A DNA stretch of 64,000 bases from Pardosa pseudoannulata (lineage: Eukaryota > Arthropoda > Arachnida > Araneae > Lycosidae). Below, piece by piece: positions 48,537 through 59,709 of this stretch. How positions within the stretch are numbered: position 1 is the first letter of the stretch; every line of letters starts with the position of its first letter. The notes under the pieces are model-generated. The model did not search any database. It was given only the letters and a program-made list of their open reading frames with translations, and was not told the origin of the DNA. Both the position numbers and the translations under genes were made by a program. Where the stretch lies: contig CM063504.1 in the NCBI GenBank assembly GCA_032207245.1, positions 16,534,035-16,598,034 on the forward strand. The letters run 5' to 3'.

Positions 48537-49194
48537 CAAAACTGGAACTCACGGAATAGGAACCCGTGGAACATATTCTCTCGCATAAGTCTAATGGGTG
48601 AGTATATTTTTATCCATATTAGGACAAGGAACGTACCGTAACAATTCTAAATCTTATTAAATTACAATCTTAATAATAAAGTTAAAAAAAAAAAAACTCG
48701 CATAGCATTATTACATGTTCTAGTGAAACCTTCGACTCCAAGCCATGTATATTCTTTAAAATATTTATGTATCGATTATTCTGCATATACATATGGAGAG
48801 AGATTATATAAATACCTATCTATCTATTTCTATATATGTATATAGAGAGATAGATAGGTATACATAAATACTCATAGATATACACACATATACTTATATA
48901 CATTAGTGACAATATATAGCAGATATAAGTTTTAATACATTATTTATTGATACTTTATAAGTTTCTAATAATTTGGATATAACACTATAGAATATAAAAA
49001 TTAAATACATTACACTTTTTAATTATAAGTAATGGGCGTTTTAACCCCACCACAAATGACAAATAGTATTCCTCCTGGATACGGTACAGTCAGGAAGCCA
49101 AAACAGTCAGGAAAATTGGGAAATAAAAATGTTAAAATGTTAATTCTGTATGGAGATACTGTTCGCTTAAGGATTTATATAAGAATAGTTGCCT
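48537..49194. other. Non-coding with short GATA/TATC microsatellite
   Basis: 48770-48905 has CTATCTAT and GATAGATAG dyads and TATA-rich sequence, with the arms 48817-48830 and 48849-48862 inverted to each other. The plus frame at 49032-49235 is not recognised. Confidence 0.45.
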
Positions 49195-49198
49195 TAAC

Positions 49199-49758
49199 CC
49201 CTTCCGGTAAAATGACGAGTCTAGCTCGTCATTAGTTTTTCATTCCATACCGCACAATGACGAGCTACACTCGTCATGCGATTAAAGTTACTGTTAAATA
49301 TGATAATTTAGTTTAAAATTCCTAGTGTCCTGAATTTGGCAATACTTTTACCACTTGTGAAAATCACAAGTTACTATTGCATATTGTTTACTTAGAATTT
49401 CTTGGTACAAGTAATTGCCAAATTAATGTGTCAGAATAAAAAAAAACCTACTAAGAAATGCCGTGTGTGTTACAAGAATCAAATTAAAAGTGAGACTACT
49501 TGGCGGTGTAAACAATTAAGAATTCCTTTGCACTTTGTTTTGAAAAGTACCACTACCTTGAAGACATCTGTATACCTTATTAATGTTTTGCTTTGATATT
49601 TTCTTAATTTTACTGTTTCTGATATTATTTAACACTGTGTAAAAAGTGGATTTTAATTAAGAATATGTAAGAATTGTAAAATGAAACAAGTTTTTTAAAT
49701 AAAAATTAAATGGCTATTTCATGCACAGTTTTTCATTATTAAATCATACCGGAAGGGG
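49199..49758 (+). mobile_element. piggyBac-like non-autonomous element, 560 bp
   Basis: TTAA duplications at 49195-49198 and 49759-49762 enclose perfect 12-bp inverted termini CCCCTTCCGGTA / TACCGGAAGGGG. The left subterminal zone has two 21-bp dyads of the form ATGACGAG-N5-CTCGTCAT (49213-49233 and a near-match at 49256-49276), a plausible transposase-binding design. Only the C-terminal end of a transposase remains inside. Confidence 0.93.
49402..49596 (+). pseudogene. piggyBac transposase C-terminal cysteine-rich relic
   Basis: The frame contains 'KKPTKKCRVCYKNQIKSETT' then 'WRCKQLRIPLHF', which corresponds to the C-terminal Cys-rich domain of piggyBac transposases (C-x2-C ... Y/W-x-C-x2-C ... 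PLC). Several later Cys positions are replaced (Leu, Phe, Ser), and the DDE domain is missing. There is no ATG near the start. Confidence 0.7.
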
Positions 49759-49762
49759 TTAA

Positions 49763-49945
49763 GCATGAATTAATTTTGGCCTTTGCCGAGTCGCTTAGGT
49801 TACCACAATAATAAGAAAAACAAAGAAGTGTCGCCAAAGGGTGCAATATAAAGAATATAATCACCAAAAATTTATTTTAAAATACAATTAAAATTAAGTT
49901 AGTTTAGGGTTAAAACTTCATTACATATATAGAAGTCGGTGATGA
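49763..49945. other. AT-rich spacer
   Basis: Nothing recognisable. Confidence 0.4.
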
Positions 49946-50109
49946 GGTTTGTTTTTGGTTTAGTGCACTATCATATACAGTTTTGCTACACCAGGGCTAA
50001 TGAGACCGGGGCATGCTGCTTACGGCTACGAACATCCATGCCATCAGTGGAATTCGAACCCGCTGATGGTATCGAAGAGAAATGCTCTACCATTCGGCCA
50101 ACTTTTGGC
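49946..50109 (-). mobile_element. tRNA-derived SINE, 'CATCAGTGG' subfamily
   Basis: Body shortened (deletion between 'GGGGCATGCTGCTTA' and 'CGGCTACGAACATCCATGCC'). The B box is GGTTCGAATTC and the A box TGGCCGAATGG on the minus strand. A weak 7-bp GGTGATG occurs on both sides (49938-49944, 50115-50121). Confidence 0.88.
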
Positions 50110-50145
50110 AAATTGGTGATGTGAAATGAAAGCAAAGCAATATAT

Positions 50146-50149
50146 ATGA

Positions 50150-50193
<44 letters not shown>

Positions 50194-50697
50194 GTATGTA
50201 TATGTATATATATATATATGTATGTATATGTATATATATATGTATATGTATGTATATATATGTATATATATATATGTATATGTATATGTATATATATGTA
50301 TATATATATATATGTATGTATGTATGTATGTGTATATATATGTATATGTATGTATGTATGTATATATATATATGTATGTATGTGTATATATATATATATG
50401 TGTGTGTGTGTATATGTATGTATGTATATGTATATATATATGTGTATGTATGTATGTATGTATGTATGTATATATATGTATATATATGTATGTATGTATA
50501 TATATGTATGTATGTGTATATATATATGTATGTGTGTGCATATATATATATATATACATATGTATGTATGTGTATATATATGTATATGTATATATATAGG
50601 TATATGTGTATATATATGTATATGTATATATATATATGTATGTATATGTATATATATATATATGTATATATATGTATATATATATGTGTGTGTTCAA
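50146..50697. repeat. TATG / TA microsatellite, about 550 bp
   Basis: Alternating blocks of TA dinucleotide, TATG tetranucleotide and TATATG hexanucleotide, with TG runs (50398-50411). The Ile-Tyr-Cys-Val frames on all sides are artefacts. Confidence 0.97.
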
Positions 50698-51564
50698 ATA
50701 TATATTTATATACATATATCTTCGACATTCTTGGCAATAATAAGTATCCGGGAATTCCATAGTTAATCTATACATTAAAATGTAGAAAAACACTAATCTA
50801 AAACACATCGATATCATTCTTAGAACACCCTTTTACAATAAAAAAAAATCCTTAATAAACATTTACAAGTCTGAAAACTTTGAAGCAATCAAGAATCTAA
50901 TAAAAGTGAGCCATATCGGTTAATGTAACCTTTTACTGACGAAAGAGTAATTAAATAAATCGTTACCCGAGTGATAAGTCGCCATTCTGTAAAATTTTGG
51001 AATTCGTTTAATTAAAAAGGTTCAATCATTCAAAGCCGTCGTTCAATTTAAGGTTTATGAGCTCTTTCGAAAAGCGACTGACAGTAATATGTCATCCAGA
51101 GTTAAGTGAGCTTAAGTGTTGTGCCATCCAAAAATATGTTACGTTTTGGTTGATAAACTGTAGCGAGGTTTTAATTCGATGATGTAATAATATTAACTTC
51201 AGCGCTTAATGTTTGACAAACAAATAATTTTCGTAAATCTAAAATATTCGTAAGTTTTTTCGCTTCCTTCAACAAGGTAAGAAGAGGTGTTGTAATCGTG
51301 AGAAATTTCAGCGTTCGGATTAAAACGGAAATATCCACTATGCGGAAATATTTATTTTGACTAAATTTCAGAGTTGCGCTTGTACGAACAAGGAAGCATT
51401 AACTTTGAAATTTTAAATATCTGTTCTGACTAACAATAAATGCGTGTATCTTAACTATGTACGTAAGTCGTATAACTCAAAAAATATTAACGCCAAAATG
51501 GTGAAATTTTGTATTTAGGGCTGATTATATCCACATTCACGCCCAAACCCATAGCCAATGGAAG
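50698..51564. other. Low-repeat non-coding tract
   Basis: Complex sequence without TE or tandem signature, with scattered ATTA cores. Possibly unique host DNA. No coding signal. Confidence 0.4.
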
Positions 51565-51576
51565 TCAATGTATGCA

Positions 51577-51763
51577 TGGTTTTGGTTTGGTTTGGTTTGG
51601 GAATGCTACGGTCTACTTTTTGCAACACGAGGGCTAATGAGACCGGGACCTACTGCTTAAAGCCGATTCCGAACGGTTACGAACATCCATGCCATAGTGG
51701 GATTCGAACCCACGAACTCCGGTTCCGAAGGCCAGCACTCTAACCATTCGGCCATCGTTCGGC
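51577..51763 (-). mobile_element. tRNA-derived SINE, best-preserved copy (187 bp)
   Basis: An exact 12-bp target duplication TCAATGTATGCA flanks it at 51565-51576 and 51764-51775. On the minus strand the A box TGGCCGAATGG (51744-51754) and B box GGTTCGAATCC (51700-51710) are intact, so an RNA polymerase III promoter is structurally present. The T arm GTGGG-TTCGAAT-CCCAC pairs perfectly. The anticodon-like loop CTTCGGA places TCG at 34-36, suggesting an Arg-type tRNA origin. The body ends in three to four AAACC units. It is the copy to use as the family reference. Confidence 0.96.
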
Positions 51764-51775
51764 TCAATGTATGCA

Positions 51776-52827
51776 GGGAAAAACGAAATCCACTTACTTT
51801 TATTAAAGTTTATTAAAAGAAATTTGCAAAGTAAAGTTACAATGTAGCACTTGAAATGCACAAGTTTTCACTTTTTAAAGTTTATTTAGAAATTATAGTT
51901 TATGTTATAGAATGGTTAATTTGGTATACCACTGTTTTTTGTTACAAAATTTTATGATACGGTGTATCATGAAGCACAATCAGACACAAGATATATGCAC
52001 ACAATATAACTACAGTTTATGCACTATTTCTTCATATTTCTAAAAACGTTTTACGTTTTGCTAACTATGTTCAATGACTGAGATAGTAAATGAAAGATAA
52101 TTTACTGCCATGAACTGCCATTTTATTTTTTTAATTAGCAATGGAAGAAACCTTACTTGGAGATCACACTAGATCAAAAACATGAGGCGTCGAAATATGA
52201 TATCAAGTAACCAGTGTGAGTATTTTTCTTTTGTATCTAAATACATATACATGCATATATATACACCCATATACGTATATGTGTGTAATCTAAAAAGCTA
52301 GCACGATCAATTATTAAATTCGAAATCTATCGAAGGTTGTAATCCTGTCGATTCTTTGTGAAGTTCAGTAATTTAATCAATTAAACAACATCAAAGAATA
52401 GTACAAAGAACACACGCACACCCACACGGTCAGTGGCAAGAAACCTATTTTATTTTATTTTTAGAACATCAAAACGAATGAAGTAAAATCCAATATATCT
52501 TCTCGCCATTTGCAAGAAATACCGCAAAGCAACATGGACAATTTTAAAGCTTAATCTCTAGTATCGCACTCCACTCCCATTGTATGTATATTTAATATCT
52601 CAGATTGATGATACTACAATTCTTTTAATGCAATACCACACACAAAAGTCAAGGTCAAATTATTCAAATATTCGTTTTTCGAGTTATTTCTTTGTCAAAA
52701 ATAATAATCCTTCATTTTGTTCGTTAAGAAAAGTTTTATTTTCAAATTTTATTATTAATTGTGCTAATTTTCAGGCAATACATATGTATATCAATACAGA
52801 TACCATAAGTGCAAATGCATGTACATA
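51776..52827. other. AT-rich non-coding
   Basis: No gene. There is a short TATACA patch at 52240-52285. 'GGAGATCACACTAGATCAA' (52159) resembles 12268-12286 and may mark a shared old repeat. The plus frame at 52580-52846 is not recognised. Confidence 0.4.
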
Positions 52828-53474
52828 TACAGTGGACTCCGCTTAATGTGATCGCGGTTAATGTTATCAATCGCTTATTGTTATCGAAATCATTAAATCC
52901 CGATTTCTTCTATTCATTTCTATGTTAAAATTATCGCTTTATGTAATGGTTACATCGGTTAATGCTATCAGTTTTCTAACATCAGTTTAACTGGCAAAGG
53001 AATATTCATAATGTATTTAGAAGAAAACCAATTTTTTCTTTTCCTTCGCTTTTATTTAAATTTCTCCCTCTTCCACTTAGGAAAATGGGGAATGAACAAA
53101 GGAGTGGGGTGTTACACGTTCCTGGAATTTTTCGGAAATACGCACACCCTGCTGGTGGTCAATGTTTAGATAAGCAGAAAGCAACACATTCTTATCGGAA
53201 CTGAGAAGAAGCGTATGCACATTTTATGCCTTGCTCGCTTACATGCAACTTGTCGGTATGGAAGCCAGAAAGCGAAATGATTTAACATTAACCCCTTCCC
53301 CGTTTTGCCCGTACGGCATACGGGCAATCTGATTCTATTTCCCTTGCACTGTTTCAGCTATATTTTTCTTCCAATTTTAGTAACAAATTATTCGTATAGA
53401 TGTCCGGTAAATGATAGTTTGCAGTTTATTGTATTTTCTACTCTGATTGGGTTTTTTTCGCATGTTTTGTATCA

Positions 53475-53530
53475 GTTTAGTTTGGTTTGGTTTGGAGCGC
53501 TACGGTCTGCTGTTTTGCACACGAGGGCTA
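53475..53530 (-). mobile_element. 5'-truncated SINE with 13-bp target duplication
   Basis: Only the tail and about 40 bp of body are present ('GAGCGCTACGGTCTGCTG', 'CACACGAGGGCTA'). The tRNA head is absent. An exact 13-bp duplication ATGTTTTGTATCA flanks it (53462-53474 and 53531-53543). The truncation was therefore made at insertion by incomplete reverse transcription, not by later deletion. Confidence 0.95.
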
Positions 53531-53651
53531 ATGTTTTGTATCAAAAGACGAATTATTATCTTTCAGTGTATAGCTTTCTTGTTATATTTTACTAACCGCT
53601 TGATAATTTTATTGATGTAAGAGTTGAATAATATATTTTTACTTTTAAATA

Positions 53652-53967
53652 ATGGATAATTCAGAGCGTATGGAGCTGATGTCTTGTGATTTGAACTGTG
53701 ACTCGGAATTAGAAACTGAACTATCTGTGAATGATAGTTGCGAAAGTCTAGATGACCTAGATAGTAGTGACTCTGATAGTAGTACAGATGGAATCAGTCA
53801 AGCAAGACAATTTTTTTAAATTAATTGTGATAATCCTTCGGATTTGCTTCCTAGATTTGCTTTCATAGGAATTCCAAAAATTAACTTGGATATCGATGAG
53901 ACTAAAGGTAAACGTCAGTTCTATGATACTTTCATAGAAAGAAAAAAAGTTGTAATAAATGCTTAAT
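53652..53967 (+). pseudogene. piggyBac transposase N-terminal relic
   Basis: ATG at 53652 opens a 55-residue acidic, Ser/Asp-rich segment ('MDNSERMELMSCDLN' ... 'LDDLDSSDSDSSTD') typical of the start of piggyBac transposases. A stop at 53817 and a frame change follow. The sequence then continues 'PRFAFIGIPKINLDID', which fits the start of the DDE_Tnp_1_7 domain ('F.F.G..GI'), up to a stop near 53967. Catalytic Asp residues are not present. Confidence 0.75.
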
Positions 53968-54403
53968 ATTAGAAATGCTAATTTTAATAACATATCTTTA
54001 TTTAAAAATGTAAAATGAACATAAAAACGCAGTAAAAAAATGTGACATTTTTTAACCGAATTCTGGAAAAAAATGAAACTGTCAAAGGGTTAAAACAAAA
54101 GATAGAAATCTTAAATCGTTATGACAGGTTGATTACGATTACGAACAATTTATCAATGAGCTTCTTAGAAACAATTGTAAAGAAAAAACAACTGATCAGT
54201 ATTTTTAATTATGAATACAATTCTTAGGTTTTAAAGGGTAATATGCCCTACATAAATATAAGGTGTATTTTTTCATTTTGTTTTGAAATTTAGTACGGGT
54301 GAATTAAATGGGTGTGGGGGTAATTTATCTAATTTTGCATATCGTTTTTTGTTAACAAAATCACGGTGTCCCAAACTGATAACATTAAGCGGAGACCACT
54401 GTA

Positions 54404-55540
54404 TATATTCATAAAATCTCAAACACATATAAATACTTATATAAGGTATATCAAACTAGTTAACTCAATTAAAATATATAACAGGTATTGTCGATAAAAC
54501 TTCTCCCAATAGATTTGACTGCAATCAATAGAAATACTTCATACTTCTATAACAAAATAAGCAATATGTTTGCAGTTTCTATAGGCTGAACTATTAATCG
54601 ACAAACTGTAGCATGAAAAATTACCATTCAAAATACAGAACAGTTTTAGAGAAAAAAAACACAAAAACTGCAAAAGCCTTGGAGTTGCTAGGATATTTAA
54701 TAAAAGCAAGTTGTTTTTAAAGTACTTGCTCGTGAAGTGAACAACAGAAATTAAAATAAAAACACAAGAAATCTAGGTGTAATACTCCTAGTATTTTTCC
54801 GATAGCAGTCCAAATTTAATTTATTTTCTGTAGGGCTAAAAAAGTTAAAAGCATTTTTAAGCTAAAACAAATGCTTCAGAATTTAAATATTTATGAGAAA
54901 TATTAATGTTTTATTTTAAACACCTCGCAGTACAAACGCGAGTCAAAATTTAGACTAAATTTGAATTGTAAAAGCAACTTTATTCTTAAAAGTGGCCAAA
55001 AAACATTTCTGTCCGATTTAAAAATTTTCACAATCACATTAGTAGGTATGGTAACCAAAGCAGAATATGTAATTTTTGTTACTTGCGTATGCTTCACAAT
55101 GTTACTACCTTTATGAAAAATCAGAAAAATAAATATTTTAAAATATACATTTGAGGTTGAGATTACCATGGTTACAAAACAGCAAATAGCTCTAAATACA
55201 AATATACACGCACGTATACATAGTAATATATAGCCGAATTTTGATTAATTTCAATGGGAATTTAAAACATTTCGAAATATTCAAAACTCAAATTACTCAA
55301 AAAAGAAATAATACTGAATGACCCTTGAGAACCAGCATGATTTTTAGAGAATTAGCTAAAAGTGCACGCTGCTAGAGGAAAGTAGAAATTTAAAAATATA
55401 TTTCTTAGTTAAATTCGGAACATTTTATTTGCTAAAAGTATTTTAAAAACAAAAAAAATAAGTTATAATTCCACTCATCGTTGTCAAATTCTCTGTTGGT
55501 CGAAGCCATAACGATATTTTTTTATAATGCCTAGAAAGTT
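54404..55540. other. AT-rich non-coding
   Basis: No feature recognised. The minus frame at 54903-55169 is not similar to anything known to me. Confidence 0.4.
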
Positions 55541-56060
55541 GTTTTTATACAAAAATGAAAATATATAAAAAAAAATTATACTAGAATGAAAATATAAATA
55601 AAAAGTATTTTTATACATGAATGAAAATATAAATAAAAAGTATTTTTATACAAGAATGAAAATATAAATAAAAAAATTTTATACAGAAATTAAAATATAA
55701 ATAAAAAGTCTTTTTTTACAAGAATGAAAATATAAAATAAAAAGTCTTTTTTGTACAAGAATGAAAATATAAATAAAAAGTCTTTTTTGTACAAGAATGA
55801 AAATATAAATAAAAAGTCTTTTTATACAAGATTGAAAATATAAATAAAAAGTCTTTTTATACAAGAATGAAAATATAAATGAAAAGTCTTTTTTGTACAA
55901 GAATGAAAATATAAATAAAAATTTTTGATACAAAAATGTAAAATGTAAATAAAAAGGTTTTATACAAGAATGAAAATATAAATAAAAAGGTTTTATACAC
56001 GAATGAAAATATAAATAAAAAGGTTTTATACACGAATAAAAATATAAATAAAAACTTACA
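55541..56060. repeat. Minisatellite, about 35-40-bp unit, about 14 copies
   Basis: The unit is 'TTTTTATACAAGAATGAAAATATAAATAAAAAG' with variable T-run and A-run length and the substitutions TTGTACAAG and TTATACACG. The minus-strand frames of repeated 'FIFSFLYKK'-like residues (55679-56105) are translations of it. Confidence 0.95.
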
Positions 56061-56295
56061 ATATTTCCTCGCAAATAAACAAATTTCACAATTTGCAAGA
56101 ATCACCTAGAAATATTATTGCGCGCGTGCTCTAGTACGGAAACACGTGCGAAGTGAGAAAAACAATAAACAAGTGTGGACAAGTATGAAATAGAAATCGT
56201 ATTAGTTCATGCGTGAGCCAGGAGCACGATCGCGTTCCTGTTATTTTCGGCCAGTGTATTGAGAAACGCAATCGCGCTGCTTGGCACTCAAAGGG
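56061..56295. mobile_element. piggyBac-like right terminus
   Basis: Ends GGCACTCAAAGGG immediately before TTAA (56296-56299), matching the CAAAGGG end of the element at 53292-54089. The subterminal sequence has GC-rich short dyads (GCGCGCGTGC, CACGTGCG). I found no matching left end with TTAA, so the element is truncated or its left end has decayed. Confidence 0.5.
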
Positions 56296-56299
56296 TTAA

Positions 56300-56640
56300 A
56301 AACCTATCAACAGAAATTTTCTTATTTCTCAGAGTCTTTCCCTCTATCCCCCTATCTCTCTCTCTCACACCATTTTTATCTCCAATTCTCTATATTCATT
56401 TCTCTGTCTTCTCAAGTATTTCTTCGTCTCTCTCTTCATCACACTATATACATATCTCTGTTTCTCTCTCTCTCTTTATCTCTCTCTCTTTTCTACCTCT
56501 TTCATAACTCCCACTTTCTTTTTCTCCCATTTTTTTTCCAGTCCTTCCCTCTTTCTCTCTCTTTCCCTCCCTTCTCACTCACTCATTCGCTCGCGAACAC
56601 AAACTCCAGTGTTATATGTAGTGTCGTGTAATTCTAATTC
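56300..56640. repeat. Pyrimidine-rich CT/TCTCTC tract
   Basis: The plus strand is mostly C and T from 56335 to 56590 with CTCTCTCT runs. The Ser/Phe/Leu/Pro frames here are compositional artefacts. Confidence 0.85.
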
Positions 56641-58170
56641 TATTTTATTTTTTTGTGATTGATATATTTTTATATTTACTATCTTACAAGTATGAGGGTT
56701 TGTGGCCGAATGAAAAAACATGACCAATTTATTTTAAATACTTATCCGTTTTATAAAAACAATTTCTTGGCGAATTGCTTACTAACTATGAATATGTAAA
56801 GAATATGCTTAAATTCATACTTTCAAGGGAAGTTCAGGTAAGTTGTGCATTTAGGGGTCCCTCACATATTAAAAAAGAAAAAAAAAAAAAAAAAAAAAAA
56901 AGTTAATCACCCTGTAACATAAAAAGATGAAAATAATTAATGACTTTTATTTAGCATTTACTTGACTATAAATATATATATACTTTGATAATAGTTATAG
57001 AAAGTGCTATAAAAGTAGCACGTGTATAAAAGATATAAACGTTTATTTATCCTATTAATGTATTAACGGCAGTAACGGAATAAAACAATCTAATTTTTTA
57101 AAGTTTTTCCTCACAATTCTCAGAATTTAAATCAGTAGCTTACTAAATGTTCATATAAAATGTCTCTTCATATAAAATGTTCTTCATGAGAAACATGATA
57201 GTGTAAATTAAATTTTAAAAATTTGATTTAACAACGAGATAAATGTACTTAAGAATATACTCTTATTGTACATGCGTGATAAAAGTTTGCTTTTTATAAT
57301 TTTGTAGGTAATACTCTAAGGCAACTTATTAAAACATCCAAACATATGTTCTACAACAATATCGACATTATAGTGAATCCACATTCCACTCCTTCTTTAA
57401 AAGTAGCTGTAAAAAGAAGGGATCTTACACAAATTAAAATTTTTACCTTTGTTCTGAAATTGAACAAAAGAAGACTTGTGATAATATATGCCCACATCTA
57501 TAAGAAGCAAATAAATGTATGGAATTCCAATGACTTTCTCACTAATTGAAATAATTTAATTTCGGTAGTTTTTGAAACACTCTCCATCCCCTTTTAGCTA
57601 CTATCAGAGAGTGACTGAAGGATTGCTTAGTACAATGCCATATTTTTAAAAATGAAAATGTACTTAGACTTCAAAAGTTGACCTATAGTATTTCTTTATT
57701 TGCTGCAATGTAGTAAAACTAAAATACTACTATATTCCGTACATACATATTAGGAAAATATTTCCTTTAGATACTCACACCTTTTCCTTTACATACTCAT
57801 AATCAAATTTATGTTTTTAATTTAATTTTCGCAATTATATCTCAAATTCCATCTATTGCGTAAGCTGTCGATATAAACTCTCTGGGGTTCACAAAGGCAA
57901 ACTTTAAAAAAAATCGATTTTTTAAAAAATTATATGCATATATTATAACGAGAGAGATAAACTTACCAGTTTGCCCTAGGAAAAGTAAACTCCGTAACGG
58001 GTTTGAACCTAAAAATTAGAATAAAAATTAGAATAAAAATAATTTATTAACAACTTTAAAAATTAGTATGAAAAGTTCAAAAAAAGGGAAATGGAAGATA
58101 TTTTTTAGTCTCTATCTTGTAAAAATCTGTATGAGCCATTTTAGATATACTGGTTCACTAACGTATGTTG
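56641..58170. other. AT-rich non-coding with a 29-bp A-run
   Basis: An A-run at about 56877-56901 could be a retroposon poly(A), but no retroposed body is recognisable on its left. No gene seen. The frame 57346-57549 is unrecognised. Confidence 0.4.
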
Positions 58171-59186
58171 TTTTATAACTAATAATTAAACGGAATGCTA
58201 CAAATATAAAGGGACACATCACCTATAAATCTTCAACAATTCAATTTTTGTTTTTTACATTTTTAAAATCTCTGGACAATTTAGAAATGTTCAAAACAAA
58301 CCCTACTGAAATATTCAAATTGTAAAATTATACAATTTTTGCTATAATCATTGTTAAGGAAACTATAAAACCTTCAAACGTATTCTACTGAAAATGGTGG
58401 TTTTTCAGCTTGCACGCACCATAAATAAAAAATTATTCCACATATTCATTTCAAATTTTCACAGCAGATACATTATAGATCTACAATAAAACTCTAACTA
58501 CTTTTTTCGTGCTTGCTTAATTCATTTCAGCATTTATAGTATTTGAAATGGATATTTTAAAATATTTTAGCATTTTCGAAAATTCAATTTCTTGGTGTAA
58601 TATTTCTGTTACATTCTTAAAGTATAAATAGGTGGAGAATTATACCTAATAATTATTGTTCACAGAATAGCAAATATTATTAATGAAACTCCTTTTGTGA
58701 TGTAAATCTGCACACAGCTTGTCAAAAAGTCTTGAATTAAAATTTATTTAAATTTTTGAAACAAGTTCTCACATTTTACTTTATAAAAAGAGTTTTTATT
58801 TTTTAGAAACAAAGTTAATTTGTCAAAACTAATTAAATAAAAATAGAGAAGAAAGGCTGAAAATTCTATGTATTTTCAATAATAATTAAAACAGATATAA
58901 TAATGCGAGAAATAAGAAAAATATCTCTCATTTAAAGTTGATTAAAGACGATGGGTCCCATTAATTTCAATTACAAATCTATGAAAGTTTGTAAAAGTTG
59001 TATCAGTGTTTGTAAACTTGTCAGTATATCAAAAACGGAAGTACTGAATAAAGGTCAGGCAATAATTTGACGGCAATTTTATTTCCGAAAAATAACCAAA
59101 AATTTGCAATAGGTACTAAATACATGTAATTTTTGTTTATTCAAAAACAAAAACCCAAATAATAAATGTAAAACTTTAGCATTTAA

Positions 59187-59705
59187 CCCTTTAAAGCACA
59201 GTTTTTTTTTAAACGGCCGGCCAAAAACAAAAATAAATAAATAAATAAAATTTTTTAATGTAAAAAATACAATTTAGAACGTTGTCTTGCCAAAATAAAA
59301 TTACAAAAATACAAAAATAATCAAAATTTTTATTGCAATTTTGGATTTTCATACATTGCAGAAAATAGTCGAATATTGTAATATTACACGCACATCGACT
59401 TTAAAAAAAAATTTTTTTTTTAATTCCCATTTCAGAATAAACATTATTATCAGTAAAAATACTTATTTATACTTTTAAAATATAAATAATAACAATAATA
59501 GTATTTATAAAATTAATCAAAATTTTCTTTTGTGTGATATATTTCGAAACAAGGTGCAGCACGCACCCCAACATTGCAACTATTACACATGTAACGACTC
59601 TCTTTTCTTTTCCATTTTCCTTTGCTATCTCACTTAGCACAACACACAGCGCACTATTTACAAATGTACAAAGCCGCTCAAGTTAATTCGAGCGTGCACA
59701 AGGGG
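59187..59705 (-). mobile_element. piggyBac-like non-autonomous element, 519 bp
   Basis: TTAA at 59183-59186 and 59706-59709 flanks termini CCCTTTAAAGCAC and, complemented, CCCCTTGTGCAC, an imperfect inverted repeat. An AAATA/AAAAT-rich middle separates the left end from a transposase C-terminal relic on the minus strand. Confidence 0.85.
59513..59653 (-). pseudogene. piggyBac transposase C-terminal cysteine-rich domain relic
   Basis: The minus frame reads 'CAVCCAK', a stop, then 'KRKESRYMCNSCNVGVRAAP' followed by 'CFEIYHT' and a stop a few residues on. This is the Cys-rich C-terminal zinc-binding region of piggyBac transposases: C-x2-C, C-x2-C, C and H positions kept, with the usual Cys in 'GVC' replaced by Arg. 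The internal stop and missing DDE domain show it is dead. Confidence 0.85.
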
Positions 59706-59709
59706 TTAA

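Larger units (their letters stand above)
53292..54089 (+). mobile_element. piggyBac-like element inserted in Tigger-like E3
   Basis: TTAA at 53288-53291 and 54090-54093 marks the insertion. Termini are CCCCTTCCCC and, complemented, CCCTTTGACA, alike only over the first bases. The left subterminal zone has the dyad CCCGTA-N5-TACGGG (53306-53322). It contains a transposase N-terminal relic and a truncated SINE. The transposase C terminus is deleted. Confidence 0.9.
53258..54227 (+). pseudogene. Tigger-like transposase start, split by a piggyBac element
   Basis: ATG at 53258 gives MEARKRNDLTL, interrupted at the TTAA formed by the Leu codon and the next Lys codon. After 54090 the frame resumes 'KQKIEILNRYDR' and ends about 30 residues later ('...FNYEYNS' stop). 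As in E2, only the first helix of the Psq-type HTH is left. Confidence 0.85.
52830..54401 (+). mobile_element. Tigger/pogo-like element E3, carrying nested insertions
   Basis: Inverted termini CAGTGGACTCCGCTTAATGT and its near-complement (one mismatch: GGAGACCACTG) lie in TA duplications (52828-52829, 54402-54403). Without its 800-bp insertion it would be about 770 bp. It shares the internal deletion of E2. The left 430 bp is the same leader as in E2. Confidence 0.94.

Noticed and set aside
50044..50817. The longest open frame in the window (257 residues, minus strand)
   Set aside because: It is almost entirely the 50146-50697 microsatellite; open frames exist on both strands at once.
51577..51763. 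A functional tRNA-Arg gene on the minus strand
   Set aside because: The T arm and boxes fit, but no acceptor stem pairs across the ends and the tRNA-like part runs straight into the SINE body and tail with target duplications.
55679..56105. Repeat-containing 139-residue minus-strand frame
   Set aside because: Each peptide repeat equals one unit of the AT-rich minisatellite; the variable A/T runs shift the frame.
56300..56640. 82-116 residue Ser/Leu/Phe-rich frames
   Set aside because: They lie in a CT-rich tract; the composition alone explains the open frames.
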